A DNA stretch of 64,000 bases from Tolypothrix sp. PCC 7712 (GTDB taxonomy: Bacteria; Cyanobacteriota; Cyanobacteriia; Cyanobacteriales; Nostocaceae), in NCBI RefSeq assembly GCF_025860405.1, contig NZ_CP063785.1, positions 620,001-684,000 on the forward strand, written 5' to 3'. Numbering within the stretch: the stretch's first letter is position 1; every line of letters starts with the position of its first letter. This document shows positions 57,360-64,000 of the stretch, piece by piece. Both the position numbers and the translations under genes were made by a program. The notes under the pieces were generated by a model. The model ran no database searches and was not told the DNA's origin. It saw nothing but the letters and a program-made list of their open reading frames with translations.

Positions 57360-57869
57360 CTAATTAGAAGACTTTGAAGGTTGCGGTGCTGGATTTGGTG
57401 ATGGTTTGGCACGTTCTTGCTGATAAAACTGAGACACTTTTTTGACATAAGCAGCAGTAAAGCCACTGTTACAGCCTGTATAATTCCCAGTCATCCACCA
57501 ACAAGCCACGCCATTAACTGCGGCAGTTTCATTATTGTTAGTAGCGCGAAATTGGTTATTTAACTCCCGGCGCGTAATACAAGAGACAACTTGGCGTGCT
57601 GTCTCCGGACTGTTTTCAAACTGCGTCGGTGTTAGCTCTTTTTTGAGACAAGTTCTTGCCCAACCTTTGAGAGTGTCTGGTTTGACTTGCCATTGACTAT
57701 ATAGTCCATCGTTTTGCTTGCCAGTTTGGGGCGCTGCTTTTCGTAGCGCTTCTACCATTGCTGTAACTTGAGCATCTGCAACCTGCTGTTGTGCTTGAAC
57801 TAACCCAGAGGAAAGTCCCAAGCTAACAGCCACTCCGCCTAGTAGCAATCCTAAGAAGTTTTTGCTCAT
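57360..57869 (-). CDS. Secreted hypothetical protein
   Basis: A 169-residue protein with a signal peptide (LLLGGVAVSLGLSSGLVQAQ, cleavage about residue 26). The mature part has four Cys residues (two in the middle, two near CWWMTGNYTGC), which could form disulfides in the periplasm, and ends in a Pro/Ser-rich tail. I do not recognise a named domain. It is a single gene with its own terminator. Confidence 0.75.
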   Translation of the reverse strand: MSKNFLGLLLGGVAVSLGLSSGLVQAQQQVADAQVTAMVEALRKAAPQTGKQNDGLYSQWQVKPDTLKGWARTCLKKELTPTQFENSPETARQVVSCITRRELNNQFRATNNNETAAVNGVACWWMTGNYTGCNSGFTAAYVKKVSQFYQQERAKPSPNPAPQPSKSSN

Positions 57870-58273
57870 GACTTTGGACTTATTTTAAACACTAATCATT
57901 TAGGATACTACGTGTTTATATGTTGTAACAATTTTATATTTGGTAGAAAAGCTGAGTTTGTCAGCGGATATGAAATTAAAGTAATGATTAATGGCGATAA
58001 TTGCTACTTCTAGGAATCAGATTTGATTTCTCAAAAAATCTCGTTACCACGTAGGCTGCCTGAGGCCTAGCCGTAACGCACGTAAAGCCTGAGAAAAGGT
58101 GCGTTTCGTTGAAACTAAAGAAGAAAAAGTTGCAATTAAATCTTGAATAATTCTGTATTAACAATAACTTGTATTTATGAGTTTGAAAAACAAGAGTATT
58201 TGCTCCTAGCTTGCGGAATGCATAAAGTAGAAGTAGTAGTTGGATACATATATAAATAAATGGGGGTATTAGT
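57870..58273. other. Intergenic region with a degenerate repeat
   Basis: No gene is supported. AGCCGTAACGCAC at 58069-58081 matches one end of the 61-bp repeat found at 42425 and 54066; the other end is degenerate. Confidence 0.5.
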
Positions 58274-58480
58274 ATGTTTAATAACTTCCGGGAAATTCGT
58301 TATCAACAAGGATGTCGCGATCGCGATGCTGGGTTACTGCCTAAAATTCAAGATTCCGCATATTTGGAAGCTTACCTCAAAGGAAGGCCAGAAGGGTTAG
58401 ATGGCATCATGCAATACTTTCCTTCTGTTGAGGCATATATGAAATGGAAGTTCAAAGATTTAGGTCGTTCAGTATCTTGA
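58274..58480 (+). CDS. Small hypothetical protein
   Basis: A 68-residue, soluble, mixed-charge protein (REIRYQQGCRDRDAGLLPKI, then YLEAYLKGRPEGLDG). It has a G-rich upstream site (GGGGGTATTAGTATG) and a HIP1-type GCGATCGCGATGC in its coding part. No known domain is recognised. Nothing in its neighbourhood suggests a role. Confidence 0.55.
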   Translation: MFNNFREIRYQQGCRDRDAGLLPKIQDSAYLEAYLKGRPEGLDGIMQYFPSVEAYMKWKFKDLGRSVS

Positions 58481-58587
58481 GGTTGGGGGTTGGCGACTGG
58501 GGGACAAGGAGAAATTACCAATTACCCATTTTTGGAATGCGCTAACATACCATTGTATAAATAACAGTGGTTAAACCGCGTAAATGT

Positions 58588-59019
58588 ATGGATATAGCTT
58601 TAATTGTAAAATTTCTCGCGCCTTGTCTGCCGTTTCTGTTGAATGTGGGTGGTAAAGCCATAGAAGGCGCATCGCAGAAAGTCGGTGAGGATGGATGGAA
58701 TAAAGCAAAAGCTATTTGGGCTAAGTTACTACCCAAGGTAGAGGCGAAGGAAGCAGCGAAGGAAGCGGCGGCGGATTTAGCGCAAAATCCAGATGATGAA
58801 GATTTACAAGCCAGCTTGCGAGTGCAAATCAAGAAGATTTTAGATTCAGATACAGCACTGGCTGAGGAAATAGCCAAGATTTGGCAAGAAAATAATTCTG
58901 CTGATGGCTTTGTTAATCTTAATGCTCAATCTTACGACGACAGTATACAGATAAATACAGCAGGTGATGTTAATCAGCCAACCTATGACTTAAGCAGGAA
59001 TATCAACAGCCCAAAGTAA
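58588..59019 (+). CDS. Helical N-terminal module associated with an NB-ARC/TPR protein
   Basis: A 143-residue protein. A hydrophobic helix (MDIALIVKFLAPCLPFLLNV, 1-20) is followed by amphipathic Ala/Lys/Glu-rich helices (about 25-110) and a polar C-terminal segment with SIQINTAGDVNQ (about 119-130). Similar domains, as I recall, precede NB-ARC and other modules in cyanobacterial proteins, where they are proposed effector or adaptor parts. Its last codons form the heptamer C_CCA_AAG directly before the TAA stop, and a -1 slip would fuse it to the next gene. The ATG at 58588 is used; an upstream GTG at 58567 is possible. Confidence 0.75.
   Translation: MDIALIVKFLAPCLPFLLNVGGKAIEGASQKVGEDGWNKAKAIWAKLLPKVEAKEAAKEAAADLAQNPDDEDLQASLRVQIKKILDSDTALAEEIAKIWQENNSADGFVNLNAQSYDDSIQINTAGDVNQPTYDLSRNINSPK
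59010..59016 (+). promoter_or_regulatory. Candidate -1 frameshift heptamer C_CCA_AAG
   Basis: In the zero frame the codons are AGC CCA AAG TAA. The seven bases 59010-59016 fit the X_XXY_YYZ slippery pattern, with the stop codon immediately after. The -1 frame reads CCC AAA GTA ATT and stays open into the NB-ARC/TPR protein. No obvious downstream pseudoknot was seen by eye. Confidence 0.45.
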
Positions 59020-59060
59020 TTACAAATATTGCTGTTTATGGTACTGCACAGCAAGAAATA

Positions 59061-62000
59061 GTGGAGTTGATAGAACGCAGTACCAAAGCAGAATCGCCTG
59101 GGGTTCTCAAAGCTGGGAACCCACAGAAAAGTTTGGCTTATTGGCAAGGACGCAAAGCCGAAATTGCCCAAATACAGCAATGGTTAACTGATAACAATAC
59201 CTTTTTAATTGGCATAGAAGGCATCGGTGGCATGGGTAAATCGATGCTGGCAAGTAAAATTTATGAAGGTTTCCCTGAACCTCAGCGATTTTGGGGTGAT
59301 GTGAGTAATGGGGCAAGTTTTAGCGATTTAGCCCGTAAAGCACTGCGTAAATTTGGCTTTCCGGTTCCAGAAGAAGAAGCGCAGTTAGTAGACGCGCTGG
59401 TGATGTGTTTACGCAGTGGTGAATTTTTACTGATTATTGACAACCTAGAGAGTTTATTACAACCGAATAGACAATGGGGAAGTCTATTTTACGGTGAATT
59501 TTTCAACGCTTGGGTGGAATTTGGTGGTAATAGTAAGGTAATAGTGACCACCAGAGAAAGACCAGAATTAAAAGGCTTTGAGTGGCTACCGTTGAAAGGT
59601 TTGCAAGTAGATGAAGGGGTAGCACTGTTAACAGCTTTAGGCATTCGGGGAGATTTAGCCGAGTTTGTGGAATTAGTAGATGGACATCCTCTGCTGTTGC
59701 GATTGATAGGTGATTTATTAAAAGAAGAATATCCCCAAGACCCAGATTTAAACAGATTAGCAAATTTAGGTTTAGGCAATTTGCGGCAGTTGTTGACAGA
59801 TTCTCAAGTGGTAGGTGTGCATCGCCGGGAAAATGTGGGGATGGTGTTGGTATTGGATGCCAGTTTTGAAAGGTTGAATGATTTACAAAAGGCTTTATTG
59901 CTGAATATTAGTGTTTATCGTGGTGCGGTTGATAGTGCAGCAGCAGTGGCGTTGTTGCCGGGAAATTCAGCAGCAGAGATTGAGGGAGAATTAAGGAATA
60001 TTGTTAAGCGTTCTTTGTTAATAGAAAAGCTGAATGGTAAGCGGCTATTTGAGTTTCAGCCTGTGGTGTTGGAGTATGTGCGGTATAAGGCTGGCAATCA
60101 GACAGAGGCGCATCAGCAAGCCATTAATTATTATCGCTCAATTGCTCAACAACCGCCTTGGACAATAAAAGATGATGTAAAAGAATACTTAGAAATCTTT
60201 TATCACTATTATCAATTGCAAGATTATGACTCTGCCTTTGATGCGCTTTGGTTTTGCGATAAATTTTTAAGCTTGCGGGGTTATTATGCAGACAAAGTAG
60301 AATTATATGAGCAATTGGTCAGTAAATGGCAAGAAATTGGCGATAGAGAAAATAGGAATTATCAGGCTTCTCTCACTTCATTAGGCAAAGCTTACTACTA
60401 CCTGGGACAGTACCAACGGGCAATTGAGTTCTACCAGCAGTCTTTGGATATCACACGGGAAATTGGCGATTCTCCAAAGGAGAGGCTTCGCCAACGCAAT
60501 GGTGAAGGTAATTCCTTAATCGGTTTGGGCAATGCTTACAATTCCCTGGGACAGTACCAACGGGCGATTGAGTTCTTCCAGCAGTCATTGGATATCACAC
60601 GGGAGATTGGCGATTCTCCAGAGGAGAGGCTTCGCCAACGCAATGGTGAAGGTAATTCCTTAATCGGTTTGGGCAATGCTTACTATTCCCTGGGACAGTA
60701 CCAACGGGCGATTGAGTTCTTCCAGCAGTCATTGGATATCACACGGGAGATTGGCGATTCTCCAGAGGAGAGGCTTCGCCAACGCAATGGTGAAGGTGCT
60801 TCCTTAAACAATTTGGGCAATGCTTACAATTCCCTGGGACAGTACCAACGGGCGATTGAGTTCTACCAGCAGTCTTTGGATATCAAACGGGAGATTGGCG
60901 ATTCTCCAGAGGAGAGGCTTCGCCAACGCAATGGCGAAGGTAGTTCTTTAAACAATTTGGGCAATGCTTACAAGTCCCTGGGACAGTACCAACGGGCGAT
61001 AGAGTTCTACCAGCAGTCTTTGGATATCTTTCGGGAAATTGGCAATCGCAATGGCGAAGGTAAATCCTTAAACAATTTGGGCAATGCTTACAAGTCCCTG
61101 GGACAGTACCCACGGGCGATTGAGTTCCACCAGCAGTCATTGGATATCACACGGGAGATAGGCGATCGCAATGGCGAAGGTAATTCCTTAATCGGTTTGG
61201 GCATTGCTTACGGTTCCCTAGGACAGTACCAACGGGCGATTGAGTTCTACCAGCAGTCAATGGATATCTTTCGGGAAATTGGCGATCGCAATGGCGAAGG
61301 TAATTCCTTAATCGGTTTGGGCATTGCTTACGGTTCCCTAGGACAGTACCAACGGGCGATTGAGTTCTACCAGCAGTCTTTGGATATCAAACGGGAGATT
61401 GGCGATCGCAATGGCGAAGGTAATTCCTTAAACAATTTGGGCAATGCTTACGATTCCCTGGGACAGTACCAACGGGCGATTGAGTTCTACCAGCAGTCTT
61501 TGGATATCAAACGGGAGATTGGCGATCGCAATGGCGAAGGTAATTCCTTAAACAATTTGGGCAATGCTTACGATTCCCTGGGACAGTACCAACGGGCGAT
61601 TGAGTTCCACCAGCAGTCATTGGATATATCAAGGGAGATCGGCGATCGCAATGGCGAAGGTAATTCCTTAGGTAATTTGGGCAGTGCTTACGGTTCCCTA
61701 GGACAGTACCAACGGGCGATTGAGTTCTTCCAGCAGTCATTGGATATCACACGGGAGATTGGCGATCGCAACGGCGAAGGTAATTCCTTAATGAATTTGG
61801 GCAGTGCTTACGGTTTCCTAGGACAGTACCAACGGGCGATAGAGTTCTTCCAGCAGTCAATGGATATCAAACGGGAGATAGGCGATATTCGAGGGGAAGC
61901 AACAGCCTGGTTTAATTTAGGTGTGTCATTAAAAAACGTCAATCGACAAGCAGACGCGCTGGGTGCTTATCGCAATGCGCGTGAACTGTATCAGAGAATG

Positions 62001-62141
62001 GGACTTGATGCTGATGTGCAAGATTGCAATGATAAAATTGAGCGTCTTTCGCAACCACAAGCGCCTGTAGTTTCTCGGCGTGGGTTTTGGGGGTGGTGGC
62101 GGCGGTTGTGGCGTTGGGTTCGTGGTTGGTTTCGGCGATAA
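59061..62141 (+). CDS. NB-ARC/TPR (NLR-like) protein with near-identical repeats
   Basis: A 1026-residue STAND-type ATPase from the GTG at 59061. The P-loop is GIEGIGGMGKS (51-61), the Walker B region FLLIIDNLESLL (about 122-133), an Arg-containing KVIVTTRERPEL (about 159) and GHPLLLRL (about 209). A less conserved TPR region (about 340-440) leads to a regular array of 40-residue TPR units (LGQYQRAIEFYQQSLDI). The C-terminus is a Trp/Arg-rich tail, FWGWWRRLWRWVRGWFRR. There is no ATG in frame before the P-loop and only a weak ribosome-binding site. The open frame extends upstream to a stop at 58986-58988, which fits fusion to the preceding gene. Role is inferred: defence or signalling in conflict systems. 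Confidence 0.88.
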   Translation: MELIERSTKAESPGVLKAGNPQKSLAYWQGRKAEIAQIQQWLTDNNTFLIGIEGIGGMGKSMLASKIYEGFPEPQRFWGDVSNGASFSDLARKALRKFGFPVPEEEAQLVDALVMCLRSGEFLLIIDNLESLLQPNRQWGSLFYGEFFNAWVEFGGNSKVIVTTRERPELKGFEWLPLKGLQVDEGVALLTALGIRGDLAEFVELVDGHPLLLRLIGDLLKEEYPQDPDLNRLANLGLGNLRQLLTDSQVVGVHRRENVGMVLVLDASFERLNDLQKALLLNISVYRGAVDSAAAVALLPGNSAAEIEGELRNIVKRSLLIEKLNGKRLFEFQPVVLEYVRYKAGNQTEAHQQAINYYRSIAQQPPWTIKDDVKEYLEIFYHYYQLQDYDSAFDALWFCDKFLSLRGYYADKVELYEQLVSKWQEIGDRENRNYQASLTSLGKAYYYLGQYQRAIEFYQQSLDITREIGDSPKERLRQRNGEGNSLIGLGNAYNSLGQYQRAIEFFQQSLDITREIGDSPEERLRQRNGEGNSLIGLGNAYYSLGQYQRAIEFFQQSLDITREIGDSPEERLRQRNGEGASLNNLGNAYNSLGQYQRAIEFYQQSLDIKREIGDSPEERLRQRNGEGSSLNNLGNAYKSLGQYQRAIEFYQQSLDIFREIGNRNGEGKSLNNLGNAYKSLGQYPRAIEFHQQSLDITREIGDRNGEGNSLIGLGIAYGSLGQYQRAIEFYQQSMDIFREIGDRNGEGNSLIGLGIAYGSLGQYQRAIEFYQQSLDIKREIGDRNGEGNSLNNLGNAYDSLGQYQRAIEFYQQSLDIKREIGDRNGEGNSLNNLGNAYDSLGQYQRAIEFHQQSLDISREIGDRNGEGNSLGNLGSAYGSLGQYQRAIEFFQQSLDITREIGDRNGEGNSLMNLGSAYGFLGQYQRAIEFFQQSMDIKREIGDIRGEATAWFNLGVSLKNVNRQADALGAYRNARELYQRMGLDADVQDCNDKIERLSQPQAPVVSRRGFWGWWRRLWRWVRGWFRR
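60400..61890 (+). repeat. Tandem TPR-coding DNA repeats, 144-bp then 120-bp periods
   Basis: The anchor TGGATATC (with one variant) recurs 12 times: 60445, 60589, 60733, 60877, 61021, 61141, 61261, 61381, 61501, 61621, 61741 and 61861. The first four spacings are 144 bp and the rest 120 bp. Units are almost identical at the DNA level. The 24-bp difference is a segment at 60471-60494, 60615-60638, 60759-60782 and 60903-60926 that encodes SPEERLRQ (SPKERLRQ in the first). Confidence 0.95.
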
Positions 62142-62187
62142 AATAAGGTATACGCTATAATCACTTGCAAGATTTCATAGAATTACT

Positions 62188-62478
62188 ATGACAACTCCAC
62201 TGCTGCCAACGCTTCATAATTTACCTGCTACCTTACTTTTAGAAGGTGCAATCAGCATTGAGTTGCAAGAGGGAATACCTATATTTAGAGCTTCTAGTAT
62301 TATCCAAAATCGCATTGCAGCTTTACTAGCCAAACAGCAAAATTCTTCACTCAATTCACAAGAAGAACAAGAACTAGATGGCTACGAAGAAATTGATGAT
62401 TATTTAAGTTTTCTCAATCGTGTAGCTAGAAATGTTGTGCAAAATCCCGATAATCAAACTGTGTTAATAGCAATTTAA
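62188..62478 (+). CDS. Hypothetical protein, possibly antitoxin-like
   Basis: A 96-residue acidic protein. It shows IELQEGIPIFRASSIIQNRI (about 24-43) and LNSQEEQELDGYEEIDDYLS (about 55-74), a combination I recall from small cyanobacterial proteins often paired with nuclease-like genes. No such partner follows. It starts 46 bases after the NB-ARC/TPR gene on the same strand and may share its transcript. Confidence 0.6.
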   Translation: MTTPLLPTLHNLPATLLLEGAISIELQEGIPIFRASSIIQNRIAALLAKQQNSSLNSQEEQELDGYEEIDDYLSFLNRVARNVVQNPDNQTVLIAI

Positions 62479-62498
62479 TGTGAAGTTGCACATATCTA

Positions 62499-62540
62499 GA
62501 TCCCCCTAAATCCCCCTTAAAAAGGGGGACTTTAAGAACT
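62499..62540. repeat. Half copy of a CCCCCTTAAAAAGGGGG repeat
   Basis: GATCCCCCTAAATCCCCCTT followed by AAAAAGGGGGACTTTAAGAA matches one half of the inverted elements at 62602-62681 and 63164-63246. Confidence 0.6.
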
Positions 62541-62601
62541 TTTCCCATGTTTTAAGGGTAGGGTGTATAGACCTCTTCGTGCTAAGTGCAAAATGTGGTT
62601 T

Positions 62602-62681
62602 TATCCCCCTAAATCTCTCTTAAAAAGTGGGACTTTGATTCTCTCTTTCCCCCCCTTTTTTAAGGGGGGTTAGGGGGGATC
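62602..62681. repeat. 80-bp inverted-repeat element, left copy
   Basis: Two CCCCCTTTTTAAGGGG-type palindromes joined by about 10 bases, bounded by (G)ATCCCCCTAA and TTAGGGGGGATC. It is the same element as 63164-63246, in the opposite orientation, and lies on the other side of the DUF559 gene. Confidence 0.7.
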
Positions 62682-62728
62682 AAAACGTTGTGGTGCTACG
62701 TTATAAGACTTATATATACACCGTAGCC

Positions 62729-63109
62729 TTACAAAGGGGTGATTAAATCTTGTATCTGCTCACATACACTATCAAACTGATTTAAAACTTGATTATTTGT
62801 AAACCTAATAATCTTTAAACCATAGCTTTCTAAAATTCTTGTTCTCTCTATGTCATAGTCTTGAGCTTCATCTGTAAAATGGCTATCACCATCAATTTCA
62901 ATCACTATTTGTAAATTAGGACAATAGAAATCAACTATAAAATTATTAATTGGTCGTTGCCTTAAAACCCGAAATTTAAAATTCCTCAAATACTCATACC
63001 ACAGCTTTTTTTCTGCTATGGTCATGTTTTTGCGAAGTTCCTTTGCTCTTTTTATCAGCTTTGGATTATACGGTAAATGGAAATCGCTACTTTTCAGATT
63101 GTTTGCCAT
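62729..63109 (-). CDS. DUF559 (Vsr-like endonuclease fold) protein
   Basis: A 126-residue protein with the DUF559 pattern: LRKNMTIAEKKLWYEYLRN (about 26-44), then FRVLRQRPINNFIVDFYCP and the putative active-site segment IVIEIDGDSHF (about 69-79), followed by YDIERTRILESYGLKIIRFT. The fold is related to the PD-(D/E)XK/Vsr nucleases; function is unknown. It is flanked on both sides by inverted copies of the same 80-bp repeat. Confidence 0.87.
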   Translation of the reverse strand: MANNLKSSDFHLPYNPKLIKRAKELRKNMTIAEKKLWYEYLRNFKFRVLRQRPINNFIVDFYCPNLQIVIEIDGDSHFTDEAQDYDIERTRILESYGLKIIRFTNNQVLNQFDSVCEQIQDLITPL

Positions 63110-63417
63110 AATTTATAGCATTTATATCTATATACCAATTTTTTATGAGGCTGCATAGAATTCGATCCCCCCTAACCCCCCTTAAAAAAGGGGGGACAAG
63201 AAAATATCTTCAAAGTCCCCCTTTTTAAGGGGGATTTAGGGGGATCTACAAGTCTAAAATACAACACCAAAAAGTTTTGAGAAATCCTCTTTTGCGAAAA
63301 CCACAAACCATCTATCTAAGTCCTCTTACATAAATTATTCGTAAGGGTACAATAATTTTGTACCCCTACCAATTTATGGCTTTCACCAATTTGTATGGCG
63401 GTTTTCGTAATTATGAA
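63110..63417. other. Intergenic region with the right repeat copy
   Basis: It contains the element at 63164-63246 and about 170 further bases that show no gene. Confidence 0.6.
63164..63246. repeat. 83-bp inverted-repeat element, right copy
   Basis: Bounded by GATCCCCCCTAA and TTAGGGGGATC, with two internal palindromes. Its reverse complement aligns along its whole length with 62602-62681. Confidence 0.7.
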
Positions 63418-63780
63418 TTACGAAGTAGGCACAACTACATTTTGACGTACAACACGTTTGCGATCGCTTTTTCGAGTACCCCCAGCCATCTGATATTCAT
63501 GGCTATTGCTGCCAAATTTATACGCAATACCACGCAAAATGTTCTCAGAATAGTCTGCTAAATCTTTTTCATTCTCTACAATTTGAGTTAATAAATTATC
63601 TATAGTAGAGAGAGTCCGATTATATTCTTTTATAGATTGGCGTAGTTTTTGGATTTTTTCAATATATCCTTGGACTGTTAATCCTTCTCCTACATCGAGA
63701 TTGGAATTGATAGATTCAATGCTAGCTAGACGTTTCTCAGCTTTGCTAAGAACACGTGAACTACGTTTCATTCTTGTCAT
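63418..63780 (-). CDS. Hypothetical coiled-coil protein
   Basis: A 120-residue basic protein with a central coiled coil (about 20-85: YIEKIQKLRQSIKEYNRTLS, IDNLLTQIVENEKDLADY). Its basic tail, GGTRKSDRKRVVRQNVVV, suggests nucleic-acid binding. The ATG at 63780 is used because TAGGGTG precedes it; a GTG at 63789 is an alternative. No family is recognised. It may be regulated through the inverted repeat just upstream. Confidence 0.6.
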   Translation of the reverse strand: MTRMKRSSRVLSKAEKRLASIESINSNLDVGEGLTVQGYIEKIQKLRQSIKEYNRTLSTIDNLLTQIVENEKDLADYSENILRGIAYKFGSNSHEYQMAGGTRKSDRKRVVRQNVVVPTS

Positions 63781-63797
63781 TATTTGCACCCTATTAG

Positions 63798-63841
63798 CAA
63801 ATTTTTCCTAAATCTATAGTGGACAATTAGGGAAAAATTTG
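63798..63841 (-). promoter_or_regulatory. Inverted repeat upstream of the 63418 gene
   Basis: CAAATTTTTCCTAA (63798-63811) and TTAGGGAAAAATTTG (63827-63841) pair with a single bulge, 18 bases upstream of the start codon. The position is suitable for an operator or a leader hairpin. Confidence 0.4.
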
Positions 63842-64000
63842 TCATACGTAGAATTGTTGATTTTTCTGAAAAAACTCAAAATTTCCGTAATTTAGCGCAA
63901 TTTATCATTAAGAAAGTCTCAAAATATGTCATTTCTAGGGTTTAAAACTGTTGGTAAATTTTAGAACACCAGTATGTTTTTGCTAACCTCAAGGTGAAAG

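Noticed and set aside
59061..59061. GTG 59061 as an ordinary, strong start of the NB-ARC gene
   Set aside because: Kept as the nominal start, but there is only a weak upstream site and the open frame with protein-like sequence extends back to 58989, so a normal start is not convincing.
60883..61740. Open frames on the - strand across the TPR array
   Set aside because: They are mirror images of the repeated coding DNA with no plausible domains or ribosome-binding sites.
60400..61890. Regular repeats suggestive of a CRISPR array
   Set aside because: The whole unit is coding (TPR), the period is 120 or 144 bp, and there are no unique spacers.

Overview
The window is chromosomal DNA from a filamentous, probably heterocyst-forming cyanobacterium (Nostocales). 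Pointers are the many GCGATCGC (HIP1) octamers, heptamer tandem repeats of the CCATTAC/GTCAATT kind between genes, a beta-carboxysome operon, NDH-1 CO2-uptake genes, two GH100 neutral/alkaline invertases and nifJ. I cannot name the species. No rRNA, tRNA, CRISPR array, intact insertion sequence or prophage was seen.

Layout. 0-3.5 kb: a large hybrid sensor histidine kinase with an N-terminal ribbon-helix-helix-like segment. 3.5-5.0 kb: a gene-poor stretch. 5.0-19 kb: an exopolysaccharide cluster on the + strand: an Alg14/Alg13-like glycosyltransferase pair, a Wzc-type tyrosine kinase/chain-length regulator, a Wzy/O-antigen-ligase-like polymerase, three GT4 glycosyltransferases, three methyltransferases and a Wzx-type flippase, then a separately placed RTX calcium-binding protein and an internally deleted acyltransferase. 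19.8-25 kb: SDR dehydrogenase, mnmE, a small Cys-rich protein, a Uma2 nuclease-like protein and a MuiA-like protein. 25-36.4 kb: the inorganic-carbon locus. A LysR regulator and ccmK2-K1-L-M-N-O lie on the - strand; ndhF4-ndhD4-cupB diverge on the + strand from a shared 591-bp intergenic region. CO2 hydrated by the CupB/NDH-1 complex becomes the bicarbonate used by the carboxysome.

36.9-47 kb: nifJ, a gamma-glutamyl hydrolase preceded by the tail of a decayed gene, and two tandem GH100 invertases, the second with His in place of the catalytic Asp188. 47-57 kb: housekeeping genes (rsmB, a TerB-like protein, a class A penicillin-binding protein, folK, a Nudix hydrolase, an ADP-ribosylglycohydrolase, trpB, a SUI1/eIF1-like factor, a YqaE/Pmp3 peptide). 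58-64 kb: accessory DNA with a probable NLR-type (NB-ARC + TPR) conflict or signalling protein, small hypothetical genes, a DUF559 protein between inverted MITE-like elements, and many palindromic repeats.

The best candidate for something undescribed is at 58.6-62.1 kb. A 143-residue helical protein ends in a C_CCA_AAG heptamer next to its stop codon. A -1 slip there enters exactly the frame of the NB-ARC/TPR protein, which has no ATG of its own before its P-loop. The TPR array is built of almost identical DNA units, and the protein ends in a Trp/Arg-rich tail. Next in interest are the His188 invertase, a clear internal ribosome-binding site for the short form of CcmM, and a shared palindrome between the carboxysome and CO2-uptake operons.
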